From NCBI GenBank assembly GCA_019828565.1, contig JAHDYR010000067.1, positions 620,001-684,000 on the forward strand: a stretch of 64,000 nucleotides of DNA, read 5' to 3'. The DNA is from Carpediemonas membranifera (taxonomy: Eukaryota; Fornicata). This document shows, piece by piece, positions 9,998-19,072 of this stretch (position 1 is its first letter; each line of letters opens with the position of its first letter). The notes beneath the pieces were generated by a model. The model did no database searches. It saw only the letters and a list, made by a program, of their open reading frames with translations, and was not told where the DNA came from. A program made the position numbers and the translations under genes.

Positions 9998-12208
9998 TCA
10001 CATGTCATTGATGTTGAACACCAGACCATAGTCGGCCACAACGTCCCCGTTGTCATAAACTCGCAGGATAAGGTCGACATCGGCCTCGGTGGAATACACA
10101 GGCTCTTCGTTGACGGAGGACCCGTCGATCGAGGAGTTCCACACTTGAATAATGCCACTAATCGTTGCTGACACAAGATAACGACCGTCCTGGGAGAACG
10201 CGATAGCCCTTGCAGCGTCAGGAAGGTTGAATGTCGCGATGTTTTTGCCAGTTGGTCCGATGATATCTACTCGATTATCTGTCCTCCCAATCGCGATCAT
10301 GAATCCCATGCTGTCAACCGAGATCGCGACGACGTTGGGGAAGCCCTTGATCTTGTAAATCCCCTCATCTCCTGCAGTTTTAGCCAGGTCCCACACCTTG
10401 ACCTTGTCGCTCGACGCGGAGGCAATAAACTTATTGTTTGTGGATATCCCTACAGCCCCGATGCTTGTCTTATGCCCCTTGAGGATGAGCAACTTCTTCC
10501 CGCTCTCGCAGTCGAACAAACGGACCGTCTTCCCCTTGGAACCTGTCACTACGCGTGTGCCGTCGTTTGAGAGCGCCACTGCGGTCAATGGCTGGCTATG
10601 GGCCGTGATCTTGTGGACAACGCCTGCTCTAGTGATGGTCAGCTGCTTGCCGTCGATGGCGAGGTCGGTAGAATGGTAGGGGCCTGAAGTATCGACCACA
10701 CGAGGGCTCGGACTCGGGCTGGGTTTGGTGGATGGTTGTTTGGGCGATCGTTTCTTCTCCAACGCTTCTGGTACTGGCGCTGGGGCGGCCGGCGGGGGCG
10801 ACTCCGGCACTGACTGAGCATTCCGGAGTTCCGGAGTGGGAGAGGGCTGTATGTCGAGAGACAGCGCCAGTCCTAGGTCTTGTTCAGGTCGCAGCGGGGC
10901 AGGGCGGGCTGGGGGCTGGCTGTTAGTCCGCGAATGAGCTGGGGCGAGCGAGAGAGCGAGTGTAGGCCCAGCCTTGCCGTTGCTTCCATCATTTGTCACC
11001 TGCGTGGCCTCGGGAGCTGCACTAAACTGCGTCGACTCCACCTTGCTCTGAGCAGGGGAATGAGAGACGGGCGTGGGTGACAGGGAGTGTAAGGGCGGCA
11101 TGCTCACACCCTCCTCCTCCACTACAGCAATGCCCATGCCACTCCTCTGGGCGATCTCGTGGATATGTTCAGTGTCAACCTCATCGTCATCGTCCTCTGG
11201 CAGTGACTCGGCCGACTTCTTGATGAATGGTGTCTTGAACGTGTGAGTATCAGGCTGCAGCCGGGTCTCGAACACGGCCTCGCCCCAGACGGTGTAAACC
11301 TGCTTAGGGCCAAAGCACGCTCTGCCGCCAGGACATGATCCAATCATAATCCAATCAACCGTGCTAAATAAAACGGTAAGATCCTCTTCGACTCCGGGTT
11401 TCTGTATCTCCTCGAGGGTTGGGTAATGCACGTGACGCATCGTCTGCCCGTCCTCTTCGAAAGTCTCGATGCTACTCACCGTGGAGAGGTCCGCATAGCC
11501 AGAGACAGCGACAGTCTGTCCGTCGGGAGAGACGGCCACGTGTCGGGCTTGTTGGGGGTGGAATAGGGTGGCTACTACCCCGCCGATCTGGTCCATCACG
11601 CATACACGGTTGCCCTCGGCAACTGCCACCCTGCCAGCGCCGAGGAAGCAGGCCGAGCGCCAGCCGAGGGGGAAGGCGGTGTTGGAACGGGAGACAAGCA
11701 TCTGACGCTCGCCAGAAGGCGTGATGAGGGAGAGCGCATCGGCTCCGTCGACAAGGATCGAACCGTTTGAATCTCGATCGACCGCAGATACAATCGGGTC
11801 TGAATCTGGATGGGAGATCATTGCCCTGTTTGGAGCATCCCATGCCTCAATACCGTGCCCGTGGGTGCCTATGACGAACGTATCCTCCTGGAAAGCGAGG
11901 GACGTGGCCATGGTGGAGGGGAAATGAAGCCGAGCGAGGATCCGACCGCTAGTGGCGCCCCAGACCTCGAACTGGCCATCTGAGCCGAGAGTGAAGATTT
12001 CATTGTCATTGTCGTTGATGGATATGCCTATGATGGCCCCCTTCGTCTTGGAATCGAGGAGAAAAATGGTCTCTTTCGTCTTCGTGCTCAATACGCGGAT
12101 GAAATCGTCGTTGATTGCTGCTACAATATAGCTTCCATCCCTAGACACTGCAATAGCATCTACTCTACCGTCAAACGTGCCCAGAGAGCTTGTAGCCAAA
12201 TCGTCCAT
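9998..12208 (-). CDS. WD40 repeat protein with two propeller halves
   Basis: A 736-residue protein. Residues about 10-340 and 500-736 hold WD40-type repeats, for example GRVDAIAVSRDGSYIVAA, TAVALSNDGTRVVTGSKGKTVRLFD and AIAFSQDGRYLVSATISGII. They are joined by a Pro/Ser/acidic linker (about 345-500) that looks disordered. Such proteins are scaffolds; no specific partner can be assigned. The ATG at 12208 (MDDLATSS) is used because the frame upstream offers only a TTG codon. It is divergent from the TPR gene starting at 12369, with about 160 bp between them. Downstream, GGTAAATGA in the sense direction is a candidate poly(A) signal. Confidence 0.75.
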   Translation of the reverse strand: MDDLATSSLGTFDGRVDAIAVSRDGSYIVAAINDDFIRVLSTKTKETIFLLDSKTKGAIIGISINDNDNEIFTLGSDGQFEVWGATSGRILARLHFPSTMATSLAFQEDTFVIGTHGHGIEAWDAPNRAMISHPDSDPIVSAVDRDSNGSILVDGADALSLITPSGERQMLVSRSNTAFPLGWRSACFLGAGRVAVAEGNRVCVMDQIGGVVATLFHPQQARHVAVSPDGQTVAVSGYADLSTVSSIETFEEDGQTMRHVHYPTLEEIQKPGVEEDLTVLFSTVDWIMIGSCPGGRACFGPKQVYTVWGEAVFETRLQPDTHTFKTPFIKKSAESLPEDDDDEVDTEHIHEIAQRSGMGIAVVEEEGVSMPPLHSLSPTPVSHSPAQSKVESTQFSAAPEATQVTNDGSNGKAGPTLALSLAPAHSRTNSQPPARPAPLRPEQDLGLALSLDIQPSPTPELRNAQSVPESPPPAAPAPVPEALEKKRSPKQPSTKPSPSPSPRVVDTSGPYHSTDLAIDGKQLTITRAGVVHKITAHSQPLTAVALSNDGTRVVTGSKGKTVRLFDCESGKKLLILKGHKTSIGAVGISTNNKFIASASSDKVKVWDLAKTAGDEGIYKIKGFPNVVAISVDSMGFMIAIGRTDNRVDIIGPTGKNIATFNLPDAARAIAFSQDGRYLVSATISGIIQVWNSSIDGSSVNEEPVYSTEADVDLILRVYDNGDVVADYGLVFNINDM

Positions 12209-12368
12209 GCCAAGTGTGCATGTTAAGGTCAAAAGTCATAACTCACCCTAGACGGCTCCTCACCCTCCCAGACGATCCACTAGCGCCCTACTCCGCCGTA
12301 TTTCCCCTGATTTCGCCAAGATCCACTCTGACGCAGTTTAAGCAAAATCATCGCAACAAACTCTCAAG

Positions 12369-13856
12369 ATGAGCGCTGAGATGCAGCTTGGACGCTTCTC
12401 CAACAAGGGTATACGAATCCCCGTTCGGAGGCGTTCGGTGGTTGAGAAGCTCGCCATGGCATCTCCAGTTCGCCGAACAATTCATTTCAATTCTGCGGGA
12501 GGTGTGGAACAAGAGAATGAAATTCAGACCAGCACATCTCCACTGACACCATTGAGAACCATTCGCAGCCGCAGCTCTTCTGTTACTGGCAACAAAAACG
12601 AGGTTCGCACTCCAACTCTTGGACGTCTCCCCGAGAAAGGCATTCGCATGCCCCGCTCCCGCCAAATCCCCGAGAATCTAGTGCTCACCTCCCCCATCCA
12701 ACGCAAGAAGCGCTTTAACTCTGCTGACGGCCGGCTGGAAGAGTCTGACCTGCACACGCCCCTTTCCCCCATTAGCCCCGATTCCCGCAGCCCCTCGGCC
12801 TCCACCACGCCCATGCGGCTTGACACCCACCCCAAGGGTCGTAGACGCTCGTCTATTGTCGGGACCACTTCTTTCAAGCTCTCTTCGCTCCAATCCCCCG
12901 CGGGCTCGCTGTCGTCCCCTACAAAGTCAAGAATCCATGACCCTGCCACTCTCAGTGCGGGCGTGCCTCTCAGACTGGGATATACGCCCATCGAAGGCGT
13001 CTCTACTACAGTGGTTGGCGTGACTCAGCTCAGGAAGACTACGAACAAGGTCGAACTCGTCGGCGGGCCGAGAAAGATCAAGGCCAGTCTGGAGGCCGAC
13101 GCTCAGCTCATGGCTGCGACTATGAGGCGGGCTGGGAGCTTCCTAGACGAGATGGCCCTCTGGCTCAACCTCGCATACAGTTTTGACAACGCCGGCGAGC
13201 CTAAACGTGCCCTCGCTGCGTTCTCCAAGGCCCTTTCCAGTGCAAGACAGAGCGGCTGCGTCAAGGGCGAGATCCTCGCCCTCAATGGGCTCGCGGTCGA
13301 CTTTTTCCTGCTAAACCGCAGAGACCAAGCCATCAACGCCGCCGAGCAGCTCGTAGACATCGCGACAGACGCCAACTCCCGCTTCTACGCGCTGACTTGC
13401 CTTGGAGTCGCTCTCATGCATACTTCTGACGGAGAGCTCTCGACGTCAGATGTCAAGCGGGCTCACGAGGTGATGGAAGATGCCGTGGACGCCTCTCGCG
13501 CGGTGATCACAAGGGCTAGGGAAGCGGAGAAGATTGCTTCGACCAATCTCGCCATGGCCGAGGGACTTGTCGGCGAGTTCGAGGCTGCACGCGAGAGTCT
13601 CGACCGCAGCCTATATCTAGCCGACGATGTGGCAGATACGACGCATCAGATCGCTCTCTCCCAACTCGGTGCCATGGCAAGTGACGCTGGGCAGTTTAGA
13701 GATGCTGACCTCTTTTATTTGCAAGCCCGCGATGTGGCACTGGAGAACGGGCTGGAGAAGGAGGCGCAGACGGCCAAGATCAGGGCTGCGGTGGCAAGGA
13801 CGAGCAGCGCGATGGCAATGCACATGGCGAACCTGTTGGCGAAGGTTGCTGAGTGA
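12369..13856 (+). CDS. TPR protein with duplicated disordered N-terminus
   Basis: A 495-residue protein. Residues 1-210 are Ser/Pro/Arg-rich and contain an internal duplication: LGRFSNKGIRIP...SPVRRTIHFNSA is echoed by LGRLPEKGIRMP...SPIQRKKRFNSA about 75 residues later. Residues about 245-480 form helical tetratricopeptide-like repeats, for example ALWLNLAYSFDNAGEPKRAL and FYALTCLGVALMH. TPR solenoids bind partner proteins; the basic S/T-P-rich front may be a phosphorylated linker. I do not recognise an orthologue; resemblance to ciliary TTC proteins is only general. It shares a short divergent promoter with the WD40 gene. GAAATAAAG follows the stop. Confidence 0.7.
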   Translation: MSAEMQLGRFSNKGIRIPVRRRSVVEKLAMASPVRRTIHFNSAGGVEQENEIQTSTSPLTPLRTIRSRSSSVTGNKNEVRTPTLGRLPEKGIRMPRSRQIPENLVLTSPIQRKKRFNSADGRLEESDLHTPLSPISPDSRSPSASTTPMRLDTHPKGRRRSSIVGTTSFKLSSLQSPAGSLSSPTKSRIHDPATLSAGVPLRLGYTPIEGVSTTVVGVTQLRKTTNKVELVGGPRKIKASLEADAQLMAATMRRAGSFLDEMALWLNLAYSFDNAGEPKRALAAFSKALSSARQSGCVKGEILALNGLAVDFFLLNRRDQAINAAEQLVDIATDANSRFYALTCLGVALMHTSDGELSTSDVKRAHEVMEDAVDASRAVITRAREAEKIASTNLAMAEGLVGEFEAARESLDRSLYLADDVADTTHQIALSQLGAMASDAGQFRDADLFYLQARDVALENGLEKEAQTAKIRAAVARTSSAMAMHMANLLAKVAE

Positions 13857-14089
13857 TTGAGTGGAATTTGATTGAAATAAAGCGCCGGCAATGGGTGGTT
13901 AGCTGCGGTACATTCATCATCGTGTGAATGGCTTCATTGTAATCACAATAATGAGGCAATGTCGCGTCCTCAGTCTAGGCGATACATCGATGCCACACTA
14001 CACAATGAGGGTGTGGTCGGGTTGCAGTCTGTTCATCGAGAATGGAAGAGGTAACTGGTCGCCTGGCCAGTCACGATTGAACAGCAAGT

Positions 14090-15415
14090 TTATGATTGAG
14101 GGCTTGGGTCGACACTGACGGGAATGATGTCTTCCCGCCTTATGGGCGCCTCGCACTCGACGAGTTCAGCCACCCCATCTGACTCGCCCACCACCTTGAA
14201 CCACTGGCCAGTTGAGTCGCAGAAGCGGAGGGGGTCTTCAACATTGAACGCTGTCGCCTCAATTGGAACCATGGTAAGATTCCCACGGTGGCAGTAGTGG
14301 GTGACACCCTCGGTCACCCAGACCATCCGATCATATTCACCCCAGAACCCCTTGACCCTCTCTGGGAACCGGAGCGGGGTGGCTGTGAGGCACTTGTCGC
14401 GTTCGCTGAAACCAGGCAGCAGGCCCGACTGGGCGATATGAAAGGGAACTTCGCCGGCGAAGAGCAGCTGGCGGCCGCTGAGGAAGACGGTGAAAAAACG
14501 AGTCTCTGAAGTGATGATCCGGTCGACCCTGAAGGGCAGGTCAACGAAGCCAGACATCCCATCATCGTGCCCGAGCCCCAGCTGGCCATAATCGTTTCTC
14601 CCACTGATCATCTGCCGATCGCCCATTGAGAGGATGACAGTTGTTGCATTGAGCAGACCTGCATGCATGATGTGATCTGGGACAAAGCCAGACGGCACTG
14701 CTACTGGGTTGAATAGTTTTCTGTTGTCCTCATCGGCTTCGCCTGTGAACCAATTCGCCTTGTTGCCCGCCATGACAGTGCCGGCTGGAGTGAGGATGAA
14801 CGTCTGATATTCATATATCGACACAGCAGTCACCATCCTGTGCTTCTCCCAGGGGGGCAGGCTGGCCTCGAGCGCGGCGATGTTGGGGCAGGAGGGGAAG
14901 TTGAGGCGGGTTGGGTTGACAAAAAGATTACTTGCCGACTTGAACCCCAGCTGACCCTCTTCGTTAGTGCCCCAGCCCCACAGACCCTTGGGCGTCCTGG
15001 CGATGTGGGTCCATGTGTTGCTGTAGACCTCGAGGGCCCTGGGCATCCTGGCCCTGGTGAGGGCGGTGTGGTGTCTCGTGTCGAGCATGAAGAGTCGGCC
15101 CATGTACATGTGGTGGTGGTAGCATCTGTCGTGCCCAGGACGCTGATAGCACTCGCCGTCCTTCTCGGCGACGTTCAGCGAGAAGAAGAACTTGCGGCAG
15201 AGGAACCAGAGGCACTTGGCCTCAGGGGCGAGAGCCTTGCGGATCTTGTCGTGCATCCTGGTAGTGTGCGGCCACTCCTCTTGAGCCTCCTCCAGCACCC
15301 TGTCCTCGAGGTCGGGGTTGGCCCCGCCACCCACCAGACACGCCCACACCGCGCCCTGGTTCAGCGTGTGCAGGGCGACCGGGAGCTCCTGCCCCGCCAC
15401 CAGCTCGACGTTCAT
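14090..15415 (-). CDS. RCC1-like dispersed family protein, copy 3 (N-terminal deletion)
   Basis: This 441-residue frame begins at an internal ATG (MNVELVAGQELPVAL) and includes the conserved CRKFFF block and the RCC1-like half. The ancestral start is still visible at 15512 (MSSVISSPTCIKDTLISAYRASL). It is followed by a deletion that fuses the codons for RASL to sequence just before MNVEL, removing about 70 codons and shifting the frame. Copy 9 has the same junction. If expressed, the product would lack the helical N-terminus. One loop is unusual (FKSASNLFVNPTRLNF). The tail ends IPVSVDPSPQS and the stop lies in CATAAAC. Confidence 0.65.
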   Translation of the reverse strand: MNVELVAGQELPVALHTLNQGAVWACLVGGGANPDLEDRVLEEAQEEWPHTTRMHDKIRKALAPEAKCLWFLCRKFFFSLNVAEKDGECYQRPGHDRCYHHHMYMGRLFMLDTRHHTALTRARMPRALEVYSNTWTHIARTPKGLWGWGTNEEGQLGFKSASNLFVNPTRLNFPSCPNIAALEASLPPWEKHRMVTAVSIYEYQTFILTPAGTVMAGNKANWFTGEADEDNRKLFNPVAVPSGFVPDHIMHAGLLNATTVILSMGDRQMISGRNDYGQLGLGHDDGMSGFVDLPFRVDRIITSETRFFTVFLSGRQLLFAGEVPFHIAQSGLLPGFSERDKCLTATPLRFPERVKGFWGEYDRMVWVTEGVTHYCHRGNLTMVPIEATAFNVEDPLRFCDSTGQWFKVVGESDGVAELVECEAPIRREDIIPVSVDPSPQS

Positions 15416-15512
15416 GGACAGCGGGGGGCCGCTGGTGAGGTTCGAGCGAGGCGCGATATGCGGAGATAAGTGTGTCTTTGATGCATGTTGGCGAGGAAAT
15501 AACGCTGCTCAT

Positions 15513-15577
15513 CGGTTTCAGCGCTCAGCTCGGTGGTTGCCAAATTCTGACTGCCGACTCGCCGACCGCCGACGCCA
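15513..15577 (-). promoter_or_regulatory. Conserved upstream block of RCC1-like copy 3
   Basis: The family-specific upstream block is present before the ancestral ATG at 15512, so the promoter survives although the coding region behind it carries a deletion. Confidence 0.45.
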
Positions 15578-15734
15578 CTCACCTCGAGGCGCGAGGCACG
15601 ACCCCGGTAGCCGCAGCTCCAGATGAGTCTGCGCCCAGAGTCGGCGTGAGTTACATTCGCGTCAGCAATGCCAGACAGAACTGTCTCCCAACCAGCCAAG
15701 GCCTCGAGTTGAGTCCACGCCTGACTCCATTCAA

Positions 15735-15741
15735 ATTTACA
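15735..15741 (-). terminator. Candidate poly(A) signal TGTAAAT
   Basis: TGTAAAT in the sense of the WD40 fragment, 5 bases after its TAG. It matches the TGTAAAY found after several genes here. Confidence 0.35.
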
Positions 15742-15745
15742 CAGC

Positions 15746-15916
15746 CTACTGCCTCTGCTCGAGCGTGCTGACAACATCGCAGACGCGGATATCGTTAGTG
15801 TCTCCCGCAAACGCCACAAACCTGCCATTCGGGGCGAAGTCACAGCTGTAGCTCGCAGAAGGCAGGTCCAACGAACCAAGGATCTCGCCCGACAGAAATC
15901 TGTGCTTCAGTATTGC
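15746..15916 (-). pseudogene. WD40 repeat 3' fragment (relic or small spliced gene)
   Basis: In the sense direction about 56 codons read as a WD40-type repeat (SYSCDFAPNGRFVAFAGDTN, then DIRVCDV), followed by TAG and TGTGTAAATT, a good candidate poly(A) signal. No longer WD40 frame is attached. An ATG at 16061 opens an unrelated frame of about 45 codons that a 34- or 49-nt intron could join to the fragment, so a small real gene of about 95 residues is also possible. Confidence 0.35.
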
Positions 15917-16655
15917 GGCGTACACTCATCATGCACACATGACATGAGACGACCGTGGTTGACCGCTTATTGACTGTGACTTGTGGTGGAGTCTTTGACA
16001 AGGAGAGAGCGGTGCTGGAGCTTTCTTCTAACGGTTGCGATAATCCGAAGCCGATAGTCATTTTGTTATAGTATAGCGTAGCTTGCGTGCTTGTAGCTCT
16101 GGCGAAGCCGTCTTGTTTGCATTATCATCTTATACGCTTTTCGCGGTCAAGAGACAAGTTCCACATGTTTCCAGGACAAGAATATGACTATATGCTCAGG
16201 ATACATTCATTCTCTGCTTTTCCTCACAATACACCCATCTTTTCCATGCCACGCTCAAAATTTGCGCCGACTCCACGAACTGTTCAAGACAATCACGCCT
16301 GGTTCGCAGAAGAAGATGCCGCCACACATCACAGGAGATGCTTGAGGCCTTGTCTGTATCAGTTTTTGGCCTTGTCAGCGATCTTGTACCCGTCTTCCAT
16401 CGGCCGAAAGAGAGCGTCGGACGACGCTGACGGCGAAAATAAAGCTATAATCGCGCTTTTTATAGTTCATCTCGTTCATTTGAGTACTCAGGCGAGTCTC
16501 TGCTGTCGCAAGGGACTCAGGCTGATCGAATCAGTTTTTCGTTCCGATTTTTTGCATGAAAAAAAGTTCAACAACGTCTGGCTTCATGAAGCTCCCAAAG
16601 CAGTCCAAGTTTGCTTGTTTGTTCCGCAATTTTCGCTTTCAGTTATACAGTGGCC

Positions 16656-18851
16656 ATGAATTCTCCTGGTGGCAGGAGTCCTGGCCCGAGATCAGCAACC
16701 CCTTCTCGTACGAAGCGTATCGTTCTCGCTCAGGACCACCAGAGCAAGTATCTTGCCCGCGCCGAGGAAGAAAACAGAGAGCAGTTCCTTCCCAAGGAGG
16801 ATATTGCCACGGAGCTCTCCCAGATTCGTACAGTTGAAGAGCTTCACATTGACCACCGTCAGGCTCTCTCCATCAAGCGTGGTGATCTCTCTATCATCCA
16901 GGGCGAGGTCTTCCGCTGCACCCCCAAGGCCCCGCACCTCAGCGACATTCCTCTGATCATCAAGCGTCTCGACTGCGTTGATCGCCGCACCTATGACTTG
17001 AAGGTTTACGAAGCCGATGCCGTCGCACGCTTCCAGGGCCACCCTAACATCGTCTCTCTTTATTCATACTGGTCTGAAAAGCCGACCAACCCCTACACGT
17101 TTAAGACGCTGGTCCTCCTTGAAGAGGAGGGCATTCTCGGAGATATGTGGAACATGGTGGTCACCAACAGCCGCAGACCCTCACCCCGCCACGCTCTCAA
17201 GTACGCCTGCGACATCGCCAAGGGTCTTGTCGCTATCCACAACTGTAACATCATCCACGGAAAGGTCCGCCCCGCAGGCATCTACCTCGACGCCTTCAAC
17301 AACGCCATGATCGGCGAGTTCGGCAAGACAGAGCTCGACTCTGCCCGCCAGACGCACCAGCTATTCTCTAAGCTCCTCATTGGTGACGCTATCCCCACCA
17401 CGCTCGTCTACTGGGCGCCCGAGCTCCTCACGCTCAAGAAGTACTCCAAGAGCGCTGATATGTGGGCATTCGGTGTCACCTTCTATCAGATCATCACCGG
17501 TCAGCACCCCTTCTGCACCGATGACGAGAACACCTTCCGCGACGACGTCCTCACCGCAAACGTCAACATGGCACCCATCGAGGACTCCCGTCTTGCCACT
17601 ATTGTCGAGAACCTCGTCCGCCTCGACCCCGACGAGCGTTGGACTGCCGACGACGTCCTTACCTTTGCGCAGCACGACTTTGCCGTCGACATCCAGCGTG
17701 TCTGGCGCGGCTACATGGTCCGCAAGGAGTACCGCCGCATCCGCAACGCCGTCGTCCTCATCCAGGCCCACATCCGCGGCTGGCTCACGTACCGCAACTA
17801 CTGGCGGACCCGCCGCCAGCGCCAGCTCCGCGCGGCCGTCCGCATCCAGTCGATTGTCCGCATGTGGCGCGCACGCACACAGTACCTCGGCCAGCGCGAC
17901 GCCATCATGCAGTGCCAGGCCAACGTGCTCACTCGCCAGACCCGCCGTGCGTACCTCAAGTACCGCGAGGACGTCATCCTCTGCCAGGCCGTTGCCCGCC
18001 GCTTCCTCTGCAAGAACTGGTTCGACAAGGTCCGTCTGTACCGTCGTGAGCTCGAGGCCAAGCTCCTCACAGTTCAAGCCATGATCCAGAAATATGATCA
18101 GTCTGCCGCAGAGTTTAGCACCCTGTTCCCCGACGGCAAGCTGCCTGCCGCCCTCAACCAACTCTCTGCCTACGAGTCGTTCGAGCTCGCCCGTCCTGAC
18201 GGCGAGTGCGGTCTCCCCCGCCTCCGTGCCGCTGCAGACCAGATGTCTGGCCTGGAAGCCGAGCTCCAAGCCAAGAAGGCCGAACTCGACCAGCTATCTC
18301 TCGAACACGCGCAGAAGGAGGAAGAAGAGGCGCGCCTGCAGGAAGAACTCGGCTCCAAATACCACGAGCTCGCGCCCATGATTGACGCCCTCAAGAAGAA
18401 CCTCGCGCGCGTGGAAGACCAGTGCAAGCGCTCTATCGACATGCCCATTGCCCTGCAGCATCCCTACACCTACTCCAAATGGGACACGATCCACGAGCCC
18501 GACAACAAGGCCGACAACGTGCTCGACGACTCTCAGACCGTCTGGCGCACCCTCACCCCTGCGGTCGACCTCACCCTCTGCTCTGGCTCGGTGTGCTTCA
18601 TCGCTGACGTCACCATTTGCCCTGGGGACTGTGGACCTTCTGCTGTGGAGGTCTCTGTGTCCAACACGCCCGATAAGTGGACGCCTGTCTCCTCTTTCAA
18701 GTGCGACAGGTCCGTCGAGCAGACTTTCCAGCTTCCCGGCGAGCAACAGGCTCGTTACCTTCGTCTGAACTTCCCCAACAACATTCGCGGGGGCAACATC
18801 GTTTCTGTCCGTCAAGTCAAGGTCCGTGGCCTCGTTCGCGACGGCCAGTAA
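16656..18851 (+). CDS. Pseudokinase with IQ motifs and discoidin-like C-terminus
   Basis: A 731-residue protein. Residues about 60-325 form a kinase fold. The ATP-site lysine is kept (LIIKRLD, about 103), and later landmarks (YWAPELL, SADMWAFGVTFYQII, LDPDERWTADDVL) are present. However, the catalytic HRD is HGK (IIHGKVRPAGIYL, about 200) and DFG is EFG (MIGEFGKTEL), so catalysis is unlikely. Residues about 335-450 hold several IQ-type helices (DIQRVWRGYMVRKEYRRI, VLIQAHIRGWLTYRNYW, VRIQSIVRMWRA), which usually bind calmodulin or myosin light chains. A coiled coil (about 520-590) follows. Residues about 610-731 resemble a discoidin/APC10-like beta sandwich, ending RYLRLNFPNNIRGGN. A calcium-responsive scaffold is inferred. 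The ATG at 16656 is used; upstream codons offer only TTG. Confidence 0.75.
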   Translation: MNSPGGRSPGPRSATPSRTKRIVLAQDHQSKYLARAEEENREQFLPKEDIATELSQIRTVEELHIDHRQALSIKRGDLSIIQGEVFRCTPKAPHLSDIPLIIKRLDCVDRRTYDLKVYEADAVARFQGHPNIVSLYSYWSEKPTNPYTFKTLVLLEEEGILGDMWNMVVTNSRRPSPRHALKYACDIAKGLVAIHNCNIIHGKVRPAGIYLDAFNNAMIGEFGKTELDSARQTHQLFSKLLIGDAIPTTLVYWAPELLTLKKYSKSADMWAFGVTFYQIITGQHPFCTDDENTFRDDVLTANVNMAPIEDSRLATIVENLVRLDPDERWTADDVLTFAQHDFAVDIQRVWRGYMVRKEYRRIRNAVVLIQAHIRGWLTYRNYWRTRRQRQLRAAVRIQSIVRMWRARTQYLGQRDAIMQCQANVLTRQTRRAYLKYREDVILCQAVARRFLCKNWFDKVRLYRRELEAKLLTVQAMIQKYDQSAAEFSTLFPDGKLPAALNQLSAYESFELARPDGECGLPRLRAAADQMSGLEAELQAKKAELDQLSLEHAQKEEEEARLQEELGSKYHELAPMIDALKKNLARVEDQCKRSIDMPIALQHPYTYSKWDTIHEPDNKADNVLDDSQTVWRTLTPAVDLTLCSGSVCFIADVTICPGDCGPSAVEVSVSNTPDKWTPVSSFKCDRSVEQTFQLPGEQQARYLRLNFPNNIRGGNIVSVRQVKVRGLVRDGQ

Positions 18852-18866
18852 TTCGAATACTGTGAC

Positions 18867-18873
18867 TGTAAAC
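18867..18873 (+). terminator. Candidate poly(A) signal TGTAAAC
   Basis: TGTAAAC lies about 16 bases after the stop of the pseudokinase gene and matches similar motifs after NOT3, SCC3 and the ankyrin kinase. Confidence 0.4.
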
Positions 18874-18901
18874 ATATCTCATGCGGTTGGGGTGGGGAGT
18901 C

Positions 18902-18934
18902 GGCAGCTCTCGCCGCTGCCTGCGGACGAGTGAG
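18902..18934 (+). pseudogene. Fragment of the MEDS-like gene 3' end
   Basis: GGCAGCTCTCGCCGCTGCC followed by GGACGAGTGAGCCGCC matches the last codons, stop and 3' flank of the gene at 33241-34141. About 55 bp of its acidic tail are missing between two GGA-containing sites. The homology continues through 18935-19006 into RCC1-like copy 4, so the fragment was copied together with that gene. Confidence 0.65.
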
Positions 18935-19006
18935 CCGCCTTGGCAGTAAATGATCCCGTGTCCGATAGTGCAGGCGATGGTCATGCCTCATCTCCCGACC
19001 TCCCAG

Positions 19007-19072
19007 CTGGCGTCGGCGGTCGGCGAGTCGGCAGTCAGAATTTTGGCACCACCGAGCTGAGCGCTGAAACCA
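19007..19072 (+). promoter_or_regulatory. Conserved upstream block of RCC1-like copy 4
   Basis: Same block as in the other copies, touching the ATG at 19073. Homology to copies 5 and 6 extends further upstream to about 18902. Confidence 0.5.

Larger units (their letters stand above)
15578..16655. other. Long intergenic region with WD40 relic
   Basis: Over 1 kb with no well-supported gene apart from the WD40-like fragment at 15746-15916. A frame of about 190 codons on the plus strand (16087-16659) starts at TTG and has no recognisable domain, so it is not called. The right end should hold the promoter of the pseudokinase gene. Confidence 0.4.

Noticed and set aside
16087-16659. A 190-codon frame upstream of the pseudokinase
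   Set aside because: It starts at TTG, has biased composition, overlaps the pseudokinase start and shows no domain or repeat. A methionine start would leave a shorter, unconvincing product.
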